Source: Mucilaginibacter sp.
GTDB lineage: Bacteria > Bacteroidota > Bacteroidia > Sphingobacteriales > Sphingobacteriaceae
Length of the DNA: 10,250 nt
Assembly (NCBI GenBank): GCA_014376655.1
Contig: JACMRC010000124.1
Coordinates: 1 to 10,250, forward strand
Direction of reading: 5' to 3'
Below are positions 1 through 5,804 of this stretch, piece by piece; within the stretch, counting starts at the first letter, position 1; every line of letters begins with the position of its first letter. A model generated the notes under the pieces. The model was not told the DNA's origin and searched no databases. It was given only the letters and a program-made list of their open reading frames with translations. Both the position numbers and the translations under genes were made by a program.

Positions 1-41
1 ATTAATATCAAAACTATATAGTCACTTTAAAAAAAATTAAC

Positions 42-221
42 ATGAAAAATTCATTCAAAATCGCAGCATTAGCATTAGTTGTTTCTGCTTTTGTTGCTTG
101 CAAAGGTTCAAGCACTGCTACTACAGATTCAGTTAAAACTGATTCAGTTAAAACTAACACAACTGTTGTTGATACAGCTAAAGTTGACACTGCAAAAAAA
201 GACACTACTAAAAAAATGTAA
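42..221 (+). CDS. Small Thr/Lys/Asp-rich lipoprotein (59 aa)
   Basis: The 59 codons start with ATG after an A-rich leader typical of Bacteroidota. Residues 1-20 form a signal peptide: K2 and K6, a hydrophobic stretch A8-A19, and a lipobox-like F17-V-A-C20, so the mature protein should be lipidated at C20. The remainder is low complexity, built on a D-[ST/A]-[VAT]-K theme (DSVKT, DSVKT, DTAKV, DTAKK, DTTKK) with no aromatic residue and no recognisable domain. It is probably an unstructured, positively charged envelope tail. Bacteroidota genomes often carry such small repetitive lipoproteins without known function. It was too short for routine calling but has codon use like its neighbours and a strong terminator directly downstream. 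The function is unknown. Confidence 0.7.
   Translation: MKNSFKIAALALVVSAFVACKGSSTATTDSVKTDSVKTNTTVVDTAKVDTAKKDTTKKM
126..155 (+). repeat. Perfect 15-bp tandem duplication inside the lipoprotein gene
   Basis: GATTCAGTTAAAACT occurs twice head to tail (126-140 and 141-155), encoding DSVKT DSVKT. Weaker copies of the same pentapeptide theme follow, which suggests the tail grew by in-frame repeat expansion. Confidence 0.85.
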
Positions 222-233
222 TTTTTTTAGTTA

Positions 234-278
234 CCAACAAAAAAGCCTCCCGGTTTACCGTGGAGGCTTTTTTGTTGG
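234..278. terminator. Strong bidirectional intrinsic terminator
   Basis: A 17-bp perfect inverted repeat (234-250 and 262-278) has core GCCTCC/GGAGGC flanked by A6 and T6 runs. The 11-base loop can itself pair CGGT with ACCG. The U-tract works on both strands, which suits its place between the forward lipoprotein gene (stop at 221) and the convergent minus-strand gene ending at 293. Confidence 0.93.
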
Positions 279-292
279 ATGTTTTTTATTAA

Positions 293-748
293 CTAATTCT
301 CTACCGAAGAATCGCGCAGGGCTTTGATCTCATCGTGCGATTGATCAAGGATAGCTTTCTGGTCGTTTAAAATATCCCTTATATATGCCGGCAAATGCTC
401 TTCATCTAAAGCAGATTGATAAGCTTTTTTAATAGCATCTTCGCCAAACTCACAATCTTCTAAAATACCATGTGGGCTATGGCCGGTAAATTTGGCTTTT
501 AGCTCCAGCCAGGTACGGTGTATAGTGCCGCTTACACTGGTGCTGGTATCGCCATCAGCACCTAAAACCTGTACTTCTTCAGTTAATGTCGATCTAAACT
601 GTTGGCTCTCCAGTATCTTGTTATTAAAAACAGTTACCAGTTCTGCATCTTCAGTTTCTTTAACGGCATTTTCAAAGCCTTTAATACGGTCGTTGTTAAT
701 TTGAACCAGGTCGTTCAAAGTTTCGATTGTTGCTTTATTGTTTTCCAT
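293..748 (-). CDS. DUF2383 / PA2169-family four-helix-bundle protein
   Basis: The 151-residue protein is predicted to be soluble and almost wholly helical, with no signal peptide. Its pattern matches the PA2169 (DUF2383) four-helix-bundle family: an N-terminal helix with L11-N-D-L and D20-R-I-K-G-F-E26, a central G74-T-I-H77-R-T-W80 segment, and a C-terminal I95-L-E97-D-C-E100-F-G-E103 motif followed by an alanine-rich helix. The full length fits the family, which is ferritin-like in fold. E26, E97, E100 and E103 are possible metal ligands, but that is inference. It lies 67 bp downstream of the small membrane lipoprotein gene on the same strand, so the two are probably cotranscribed. In Bacteroidota such proteins often sit among general-stress genes. 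The biochemical role is not established. Confidence 0.85.
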   Translation of the reverse strand: MENNKATIETLNDLVQINNDRIKGFENAVKETEDAELVTVFNNKILESQQFRSTLTEEVQVLGADGDTSTSVSGTIHRTWLELKAKFTGHSPHGILEDCEFGEDAIKKAYQSALDEEHLPAYIRDILNDQKAILDQSHDEIKALRDSSVEN

Positions 749-815
749 TTTTAGAGGTTTTTGTATTTACCATGGATATAACTAAAAGCGAGCCAAAAAT
801 TAACTTTAAACTAAA

Positions 816-983
816 TTATTTTCCGCCTGTAAACATCGAGAATAACCAAATCAATATACCAACCACAACAACTATAGCTAATATACCTACAAAAACACCG
901 GCTTTAAAAATACCGGTAATAACTGAGCAGCCGCTTAAGGCTATCATAGCCAAAACGATAAGGGAAATGTTTAATTTTTTCAT
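816..983 (-). CDS. 55-aa membrane lipoprotein with one transmembrane helix
   Basis: Reading the minus strand from ATG at 983 to TAA at 816 gives 55 residues. Residues 1-19 are a lipoprotein signal peptide (K2-K3, hydrophobic I6-L16, lipobox L16-S-G-C19). After a short SVITGIFKAG linker comes a continuous hydrophobic helix from about residue 30 to 48 (V/I/L/G), then F-T-G-G-K55. This combination of GC lipobox, GIFKAG segment and single helix matches a small protein widespread in Bacteroidota that databases frequently mislabel as phosphatidate cytidylyltransferase; it is far too short to be that enzyme. It is the first gene of a likely two-gene operon with the DUF2383 protein. The forward-strand reading of the same interval has no family-like content, so I take the minus strand as real. 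Confidence 0.8.
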   Translation of the reverse strand: MKKLNISLIVLAMIALSGCSVITGIFKAGVFVGILAIVVVVGILIWLFSMFTGGK

Positions 984-1156
984 GGTTTAAATTATTTCTG
1001 TTAATAACACAATAACTAAGCCTATTGTTTAATTATAAAAATTGACTTTAAGTAGCTCATCCATTGTAAATACACTGTATAGCAATAGGTACACCCTATC
1101 CTTTTATTTAGAAATTAGCTGAATTATTGCCCCGCATATATTTAATTTTACCTTCT

Positions 1157-2656
1157 ATGGCATCTCCTGTTTTTTCGGCGTGGCAAATTACAGTACGATC
1201 TGTAAATGGTTTATTGTTCAATAATTTAACCTTCACTATAAACAAAGACGAAAACTGGGCTTTGGTGGGCGAAAGTGGATCGGGCAAAAGTGCCTTGCTG
1301 CAAACCATTGCCGGTAATTTTAATGTAACCGGTGGCGAGGTGCGTTATCATTTTTTTGAGGACTACCTGCAACAGCACCCGGGTAACCCCGAGCATTTAA
1401 CCCATCATAAACTGGTGGCTATTGTTGAGGCTAAGCATCATTTTAAAAACCTGAGCAATACCGGCGATTTTTATTACCAGCAACGCTATAACTCCATGGA
1501 CAGTGAGGATGCCTTAACCGTGGCCGAATACCTGCATACCATTAAACCCGCGCCGCAACCTAATTTGTATTGGCACTTTGATAAGATCATTGCCACGTTA
1601 AAGCTGGACGGACTGAGCCATAAACAACTCATCAAACTATCAAACGGTGAAACCAAACGATTACGAATAGCCGCCGCCTTATTAAAGAACCCGGCACTAT
1701 TGCTGATGGATAGCCCGCTAACCGGCCTTGACGTACAAACCCGGCAAGAGTTTAATAATATTATTAAAGAAATAACCGCATCGGGCATAAGCATAGTGAT
1801 GGCTACATCGCCTTATGAAATACCTGACGCAATAACCAATATAGCGGAATTGAAAAACGGTGCCATTATCGATACTTACAGCAAAGCGGATTTTAAACCG
1901 GAGTTGGTTAGTCCAAAAGCTGATGATGTAATTGATAAAAATGAATTAAGATCGTTGTTAAACGATCACGACGCTGTTGAATATCACCAGATCATCAGTA
2001 TGAGCAAAGTGCATGTTAAATATAGCCATAATGTTATTTTAGATGATATAGACTGGCAGGTAAATCCGGGCGACCGCTGGGCGTTGCTTGGCCATAACGG
2101 CGCCGGAAAATCAACCCTATTAAGCCTTATAAACGGGGATAACCCGCAGGCCTATTCCAACAATATTATTTTGTTCGATAAAAAACGCGGCACCGGCGAA
2201 AGCATTTGGGATATTAAAAAGAAGATAGGCTTTGTATCGCCCGAACTGCACCAATACTTCCCTACCGATAATAGTTGCTTACAGGTGATTGAGTCGGGTT
2301 ATTACGATACTCTAGGTTTATTCAGGCCCAGCAGTAAGGAAAAAGCCGAAATCGCCCTACGCTGGATGAAAGCTTTAGAGATAGATAAATACGCCCACGT
2401 ATTGCTAAAAAACATCCCCGCCAGCGCGCAGCGCCTATGCCTGCTGGCCCGTGCATTAATAAAGAACCCGCCCCTACTGATATTTGACGAACCCTGTCAG
2501 GGTATGGACACCCACCAGCAACAACACTTTAAAAATTTGGTAGATACCATTTGCAGCTTAAGTAAAGTAACGTTGATATATGTAACTCATTACCAGCATG
2601 AGATTCCGGAGAGTGTAGATAAGGTTTTGAAGTTAGAGAAAGGGAAAAGTAGTTAA
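1157..2656 (+). CDS. ModF-like twin-domain ABC ATPase with one degenerate ATP site
   Basis: There are 499 residues from ATG 1157. A TTG 30 bp upstream is possible but adds a poor N-terminus. The protein has two fused ABC ATPase domains and no membrane segment, with ModF-type order and length. NBD1 has Walker A G38-ESGSGK-S45, signature L161-SNGE165 and Walker B LLLM-D185, but S186 replaces the catalytic Glu and the H-loop reads A216-T-S-P with no His. NBD2 has Walker A G312-HNGAGK-S319, Walker B LLIF-D444-E445 and switch H478, but its signature reads I420-P-A-S-A-Q425. The stretch W300-QVNPG and the segment R344-G-T-G-E-S-I-W-D-I-K are characteristic of the ModF/PhrA group. E. coli ModF is tied to molybdate genes by location only, and no molybdate genes are visible here. 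The substrate or partner is unknown. It is a single forward gene, divergent from the 816-983 gene. Confidence 0.88.
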   Translation: MASPVFSAWQITVRSVNGLLFNNLTFTINKDENWALVGESGSGKSALLQTIAGNFNVTGGEVRYHFFEDYLQQHPGNPEHLTHHKLVAIVEAKHHFKNLSNTGDFYYQQRYNSMDSEDALTVAEYLHTIKPAPQPNLYWHFDKIIATLKLDGLSHKQLIKLSNGETKRLRIAAALLKNPALLLMDSPLTGLDVQTRQEFNNIIKEITASGISIVMATSPYEIPDAITNIAELKNGAIIDTYSKADFKPELVSPKADDVIDKNELRSLLNDHDAVEYHQIISMSKVHVKYSHNVILDDIDWQVNPGDRWALLGHNGAGKSTLLSLINGDNPQAYSNNIILFDKKRGTGESIWDIKKKIGFVSPELHQYFPTDNSCLQVIESGYYDTLGLFRPSSKEKAEIALRWMKALEIDKYAHVLLKNIPASAQRLCLLARALIKNPPLLIFDEPCQGMDTHQQQHFKNLVDTICSLSKVTLIYVTHYQHEIPESVDKVLKLEKGKSS

Positions 2657-2672
2657 TTAGATAGAAATATGT

Positions 2673-2692
2673 CATATTTACCTTAAAATATG
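2673..2692. promoter_or_regulatory. Inverted repeat upstream of the histidine kinase
   Basis: CATATTT and AAATATG (7 bp each, 6-base spacer) lie 64 bp before the kinase start codon. It could be an operator or a weak hairpin ending the ABC gene transcript, since there is no other terminator after 2656. The sequence is AT-rich, so chance is a real possibility. Confidence 0.25.
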
Positions 2693-2755
2693 TTGCCTGG
2701 TATAATATAAAAATGCATTTTACAACAATATGGAATATAAATTGTTTACGATTTA

Positions 2756-3283
2756 ATGAATAACTACACGTCTGACCAAGCATCCCCTCAGCCGGGTAAT
2801 ATATTAGCAGAACAGAAACAAGCTATACTTGCCGCTATTATTGCTACATCTGATGACGCGATTATCAGTAAAACGCTTGATGGCGTAATTAATAGCTGGA
2901 ACCCGGCAGCCGAGCGCATGTTTGGTTATACCGAGACGGAAGCAATAGGTAAGCATATATCCCTTATCATACCGCCGGATAGACTGAACGAGGAAGATAT
3001 AATTATTGGTAATATTTCTCAGGGAAATAAGGTAGATCATTTTGAAACTTTACGAATGGCAAAAAACGGCGAGTTGATTCCTATATCAGTTACCGTTTCG
3101 CCTATTACCGACCCAACAGGTAAGGTAATTGGTGCCTCAAAAATAGCCCGCGATATTTCTATATATAAAAGAGTTAATGAAAAACAGGGCATGCTGGCTG
3201 CAATAGTAGACAGCTCGGACGATACCATTGTAAGTAAAACACTTGAGGGAATAATAACCAGTTGGAATAAAGCCGCCGAATGA
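2756..3283 (+). CDS. N-terminal fragment of the split kinase: PAS1 plus the start of PAS2
   Basis: If TGA 3281 is real, translation from ATG 2756 gives 175 residues: a short polar N-terminus, one complete PAS domain (residues 21-135, with D-G-V-I-N-S-W-N-P-A-A-E-R-M-F-G-Y and the closing A-S-K-I-A-R-D-I-S), and the first 33 residues of a second PAS ending at A-A-E175. A truncated PAS2 without its core would probably not fold. By itself this fragment has no output domain. The start is chosen because it is the only ATG ahead of the PAS1 helix and has an AT-rich leader. Confidence 0.6.
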   Translation: MNNYTSDQASPQPGNILAEQKQAILAAIIATSDDAIISKTLDGVINSWNPAAERMFGYTETEAIGKHISLIIPPDRLNEEDIIIGNISQGNKVDHFETLRMAKNGELIPISVTVSPITDPTGKVIGASKIARDISIYKRVNEKQGMLAAIVDSSDDTIVSKTLEGIITSWNKAAE

Positions 3284-3526
3284 ATGTTTGGGTACACCGA
3301 ACAGGAAGCTATAGGTAAGCACATTTCGCTTATTATCCCCACCGAACGTTTACAAGAGGAAACCTATATTATTGGCGAGGTTATTAAAGGCAATAAAGTA
3401 GACCATTTTCAAACTTATCGGCAAGCTAAGGATGGTAAACAAGTACCGCTTTCCATAACCGTATCGCCTATTGTTGACGATAGAAGTAACATTATTGGTG
3501 CATCAAAAATAGCACGCGATATAAGC
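2816..3526 (+). repeat. Intragenic tandem duplication of a 122-codon PAS unit
   Basis: PAS1 (2816-3160) and PAS2 (3182-3526) are offset by exactly 366 bp with no internal gap. By my count 78 of 115 aligned residues are identical, including E-A-I-G-K-H-I-S-L-I-I-P, G-N-K-V-D-H-F and I-G-A-S-K-I-A-R-D-I-S. The nucleotides are also clearly alike, for example around 2918 and 3284. Confidence 0.9.
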
Positions 3527-4252
3527 GACCAGATAAAATCGCAGGAAGAAATGACACGGCTATTTGAGCAAGTTAAAGAGCTAAATGCTAAAAAAGACGA
3601 ATTTATAGGTTTGGCCAGTCATGAATTAAAAACGCCTTTAACCAGCATCAGCGGTTACTTGCAGTTATTAGGTAACATAGTAACTGAAGAAAAAGGCAAA
3701 CGGTTTATAGCCAAAACAATTCTCCAGGTAAAAAAACTTAATACTTTGGTATCAGATCTATTGGATGTATCGAGTATTGAAGCAGGAAAATTACGTTATG
3801 CTGTTGAACGTTTTGACATCCGCCAGGTTATTGAAAACGTGATAGAATTATTTGCATACGGCAATTGCAGCCATCAAATTACCCTTGACACCAATTTAGC
3901 TGAAATATACATATATGGTGATGCTAACCGGGTTGAGCAAGTGTTAAATAACTTACTTACCAATGCTATACGGTATGCCCCGGGTTCAAAACAGATCATT
4001 ATATCACTCTGTGTTGAAGAAGATCAGGTTAAAATAGGCGTTCGTGATTTTGGTGTCGGTATTGCGCCCGGAAAACTGGAGCAGATATTTTCGCGTTTTT
4101 ACCGGGTCGATGAAGCCAATCCAAATATCTCAGGCTTAGGTATTGGTCTTTTTCTCTCCCAGGAAATTATTACCCGGCACCATGGCAAGATCTGGGCCGA
4201 AAGTGAACCTGGCGTAGGCAGCACCTTTTGGTTTACCCTCCCATTGAAGTAA
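3284..4252 (+). CDS. C-terminal fragment of the split kinase: PAS2 core plus HisKA and HATPase_c
   Basis: An ATG immediately follows the TGA in the same frame, so termination-reinitiation could yield a 322-residue protein. It begins M-F-G-Y-T-E inside the PAS2 fold, lacking the first PAS strands. It then carries a linker (about 82-105), HisKA with H113 (S-H-E-L-K-T-P-L), the N box (N223 to N227), G1 (D255-F-G-V-G259), an F box (F269-S-R-F-Y-R) and G2 (G284-L-G-I-G288). All catalytic motifs of an orthodox histidine kinase are intact, so this part could phosphorylate if made, but with an impaired sensor. No Shine-Dalgarno-like sequence precedes it. The last residues W-F-T-L-P-L-K are a normal family C-terminus. 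Confidence 0.65.
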   Translation: MFGYTEQEAIGKHISLIIPTERLQEETYIIGEVIKGNKVDHFQTYRQAKDGKQVPLSITVSPIVDDRSNIIGASKIARDISDQIKSQEEMTRLFEQVKELNAKKDEFIGLASHELKTPLTSISGYLQLLGNIVTEEKGKRFIAKTILQVKKLNTLVSDLLDVSSIEAGKLRYAVERFDIRQVIENVIELFAYGNCSHQITLDTNLAEIYIYGDANRVEQVLNNLLTNAIRYAPGSKQIIISLCVEEDQVKIGVRDFGVGIAPGKLEQIFSRFYRVDEANPNISGLGIGLFLSQEIITRHHGKIWAESEPGVGSTFWFTLPLK

Positions 4253-4269
4253 AATAAATTTCGTATTTA

Positions 4270-4300
4270 TTGTTTATCAATAAAATATTATTGACATTTG
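4270..4300 (+). promoter_or_regulatory. Candidate Bacteroidota-type promoter of the DUF2975/HTH operon
   Basis: TTG at 4270-4272 is followed after 20 bases by GACATTTG (4293-4300), close to the TAnnTTTG -7 consensus, 33 bp before the ATG at 4333. It matches six of the seven informative positions. The region is AT-rich. Confidence 0.35.
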
Positions 4301-4332
4301 ATTTTTATTTAGTTAAAATCAATAAATTAGAT

Positions 4333-4863
4333 ATGGAAAAAATTACTAAAACCGAGAAAGTACTTAAAGTGATGAACATATTGGCCTGGATAGCCTTCAT
4401 CGGACTAATGGTAGAAGCCGGAGCAATACTTACAAGCTATGGCGTAAGCTATGTATACCCAAACGCGGCAAAAAACTTATACAGGGGCTGGAGTTTGTAC
4501 CCACTGCAACAGTTTAGCTTTTTTCATTACAGCCTTTCTGTTTTCTTTAATGCCGGCATATTGGCTGCTAAAGCATTCATGTGCTTATTGGTAATAAAGA
4601 CCTTATCTGCAGTAAAACTGACGAGCCCATTTACTTTGCAAGTGACCGCATTAATAGAACAGATCAGCTACATATTAGTAATAGTGGGCCTGCTTGCCGC
4701 TTTTAACGATTATCATAGTCGTTGGGTATTACAGGCAACCGGAGTTGTCGAACCAAAGACGGATGCTTTCGGTCATATTTTTGTTGCCGGACTGGTATTT
4801 ATTATCGCGCAGATATTTAAACGCGGTATTGAGTTGCAGGCCGAAAACGACTTAACCGTATAA
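4333..4863 (+). CDS. DUF2975 four-helix membrane protein
   Basis: The 176-residue protein starts at ATG 4333; a TTG at 4270 would add an implausible extension that overlaps the promoter. A charged N-terminus (residues 1-12) is followed by four hydrophobic segments: about 16-35, 66-88, 106-124 and 144-162. The first loop contains aromatic residues (Y40-V-Y, Y50-R-G-W53). The C-terminal R164-G-I-E-L-Q-A-E-N-D is the usual DUF2975 ending, just before the regulator gene. The family is defined by this topology and by constant pairing with a YozG-type Xre regulator, which follows after a 2-bp gap. Its biochemical function is not established. The inner membrane location is inferred from the helices. 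Cotranscription with the HTH gene is near certain from the spacing. Confidence 0.85.
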   Translation: MEKITKTEKVLKVMNILAWIAFIGLMVEAGAILTSYGVSYVYPNAAKNLYRGWSLYPLQQFSFFHYSLSVFFNAGILAAKAFMCLLVIKTLSAVKLTSPFTLQVTALIEQISYILVIVGLLAAFNDYHSRWVLQATGVVEPKTDAFGHIFVAGLVFIIAQIFKRGIELQAENDLTV

Positions 4864-4865
4864 AC

Positions 4866-5072
4866 ATGGCTATTGTAGTAAACTTAGATGTAATGATGGC
4901 TAAGCGGAAAATGTCGCTGAATGAGTTATCTGAGAAAGTCGACCTGACATTAGCCAATTTATCTATCCTTAAAACCGGCAAGGCAAAAGCTATACGGTTT
5001 AGTACATTGGAAGCTATATGTACCGCGTTGGATTGCCAGCCTGGCGACTTGTTGGAGTTTGTGAAGGATTAA
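4866..5072 (+). CDS. YozG-like Xre/Cro family HTH regulator
   Basis: This 68-residue single-domain helix-turn-helix protein of the short Cro/C1 (HTH_26, YozG-like) type begins with a beta strand (A2-I-V-V-N-L-D) and then L-D-V-M-M-A-K-R-K-M. The HTH is S-L-N-E-L-S-E-K-V-D followed by recognition-helix residues L-T-L-A-N-L-S-I-L-K-T-G-K. The closing helix L-E-A-I-C-T-A-L-D-C-Q-P-G-D-L-L is the family hallmark. It starts 2 bp after the DUF2975 stop, so the two are translationally linked. Such pairs are common across Firmicutes and Bacteroidota, where the regulator is thought to control its own operon; the sequence here does not show an operator. Confidence 0.9.
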   Translation: MAIVVNLDVMMAKRKMSLNELSEKVDLTLANLSILKTGKAKAIRFSTLEAICTALDCQPGDLLEFVKD

Positions 5073-5167
5073 GCCACACCCTGCGCTCTCCAAAGAAAGT
5101 TGTTCTAAATTACAGTATTAACCAAGCCTAAATTATACATAAAAGCTTTATTAAAGGTGTAAATCAG

Positions 5168-5200
5168 TTGCATTATAATTGTAGCCGTTGCTAATCTTTG
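5168..5200 (+). promoter_or_regulatory. Candidate forward promoter inside the gene-free region
   Basis: TTG (5168-5170), a 22-base spacer and AATCTTTG (5193-5200) resemble the Bacteroidota TTG / TAnnTTTG promoter. They are followed by CACACCAACAG, a common kind of start-site region. No gene begins within 500 bp downstream. Confidence 0.35.
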
Positions 5201-5229
5201 CACACCAACAGCAATTTATTTCCGCCTGA

Positions 5230-5263
5230 TTGAAGATTTATAGCCTGTTTTTTCGTAAATTTG
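5230..5263 (+). promoter_or_regulatory. Second candidate forward promoter
   Basis: TTG (5230-5232), a 23-base spacer and TAAATTTG (5256-5263) give a full match to TAnnTTTG, though the spacer is at the long end. With the element at 5168 it would form a tandem promoter driving an untranslated RNA or a leader of more than 500 bases for mqnC. Confidence 0.35.
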
Positions 5264-5376
5264 TATATATCCCGATCTGCAAGGTCAAACCCGACGCAAT
5301 ATTCGCAGTATTTACATTGTTTTGATATAATGTACTTACAAACAACAAGTTAACTCAAAATAATCACTGTATAAAC

Positions 5377-5459
5377 GCGTGAAAACGCGTGATTTTGTAG
5401 AATTAAAATGTGATTAATGCGATTAAAGTGTGAAACTATGCAACAAATGTGTGATTTTT
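5377..5459 (+). repeat. Cluster of helically phased GTGA/GCGA repeats
   Basis: Six copies of a G[T/C]GA[A/T][A/T] motif start at 5379, 5389, 5410, 5419, 5430 and 5451. The steps are 10, 21, 9, 11 and 21 bp, near one or two helical turns. The first two are a near-perfect tandem AACGCGTGAA. A reverse-oriented copy (AATCACTG) precedes them at 5362. They may be binding sites on one DNA face. Confidence 0.45.
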
Positions 5460-5535
5460 TGCGGGTAAAAATGAGCCTGTTAAATGCGGTTGTGTGTTAA
5501 TACTTGTAAACAGCATTTGTGCCCGGCGCAAAAAC

Positions 5536-5550
5536 ATGTTTTGTAAACAT
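5536..5550. promoter_or_regulatory. Palindrome ATGTTT-TGT-AAACAT
   Basis: Perfect 6-bp arms with a 3-base centre make an operator-like dyad 255 bp before mqnC. Its right half with context, TTGTAAACA, also occurs at 5504-5512, 37 bp upstream. No regulator is assigned. Confidence 0.35.
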
Positions 5551-5792
5551 AGAAACCAGCCTGCAAGCAGTCGCCTAAAAATATATGACATAATACACTG
5601 ATATTAAGCATCTTAACCAAAAATTAAGACAAAGGCTACAAAATCGTTATCAGCGATAGTATTATTCACAATGGGGGTGTGCACATACAGTAGCTTCGGG
5701 GAGAATACAGGGAGAGGGAATGATAGTCTATAATTTTACAAATTACCGATCAATCACCAAGGTAACCAATAAACCATTCCCCACAATATCCT

Positions 5793-5800
5793 TATATTTG
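5793..5800 (+). promoter_or_regulatory. -7 element of the mqnC promoter
   Basis: TATATTTG is a perfect TAnnTTTG match ending 4 bases before the mqnC ATG, implying an almost leaderless mRNA. No TTG lies at the expected -33 position, so strength would depend on other factors. Confidence 0.5.
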
Positions 5801-5804
5801 CTGC

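Larger units (their letters stand above)
2756..4252 (+). pseudogene. Tandem-PAS sensor histidine kinase interrupted by an in-frame TGA
   Basis: Ignoring one stop, this is a 498-codon sensor kinase: PAS1 (residues 21-135), PAS2 (143-257), a coiled linker, HisKA with phospho-acceptor H289 in S-H-E-L-K-T-P, and HATPase_c with N box (N399-N-L-L-T-N403), G1 D431-F-G-V-G and G2 G460-L-G-I-G. No membrane segment or signal peptide is visible, so it should be a cytoplasmic sensor, and no response regulator is adjacent. Codon 176 (3281-3283) is TGA. The matching position in PAS1 is R54 (CGC) in A-A-E-R-M-F-G-Y, so a CGA to TGA transition is the simplest origin. The reading frame is otherwise open and conserved on both sides, so the lesion is recent, a sequencing error, or tolerated because an ATG follows the stop directly. 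Confidence 0.8.
5073..5804. other. Gene-free 732-bp region upstream of mqnC
   Basis: No convincing protein gene is seen on either strand; the longest open stretches are about 20-27 codons (5417-5500, 5536-5601, 5671-5733) and look like chance. There is no clear terminator after the HTH gene and no recognised riboswitch or tRNA. What can be seen: two forward promoter-like elements (5168-5263), a cluster of GTGA-type repeats (5377-5459), a 15-bp palindrome (5536-5550), a G-rich segment (about 5671-5720), and a -7 element abutting mqnC. A noncoding RNA or a long leader is possible. Confidence 0.6.

Noticed and set aside
727..990. Forward-strand open frame of 87 codons
   Set aside because: It overlaps the minus-strand 55-aa lipoprotein gene and the DUF2383 start. 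Its protein is low-complexity (T/P/I-rich) with no domain, whereas the opposite strand gives a clear lipobox and membrane helix.
1085..1099. Inverted repeat ATAGG-TACAC-CCTAT in the divergent promoter region
   Set aside because: Arms of only 5 bp in AT-rich DNA with no second copy; too weak to list as an operator.
1127..1156. TTG start ten codons upstream of the ABC ATPase ATG
   Set aside because: The extension is hydrophobic and not family-like, and the ATG at 1157 gives the normal distance to the first Walker A.
3281..3283. TGA as selenocysteine or programmed readthrough
   Set aside because: PAS domains have Arg here, no adjacent stem-loop was recognised, and selenocysteine has no plausible role at this site. 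A CGA to TGA change is simpler.
4270..4332. TTG start extending the DUF2975 protein by 21 residues
   Set aside because: The extension is AT-driven, overlaps the promoter-like element, and family members start near the charged MEKITK segment.
5375..5460. Possible CRISPR array or origin iterons
   Set aside because: The motifs are short and degenerate with 9-21 bp steps and no unique spacers. No DnaA box or replication gene is nearby.
5417..5500. 27-codon forward ORF inside the phased repeat cluster
   Set aside because: No leader, no hydrophobic or domain signal; its length is expected by chance.
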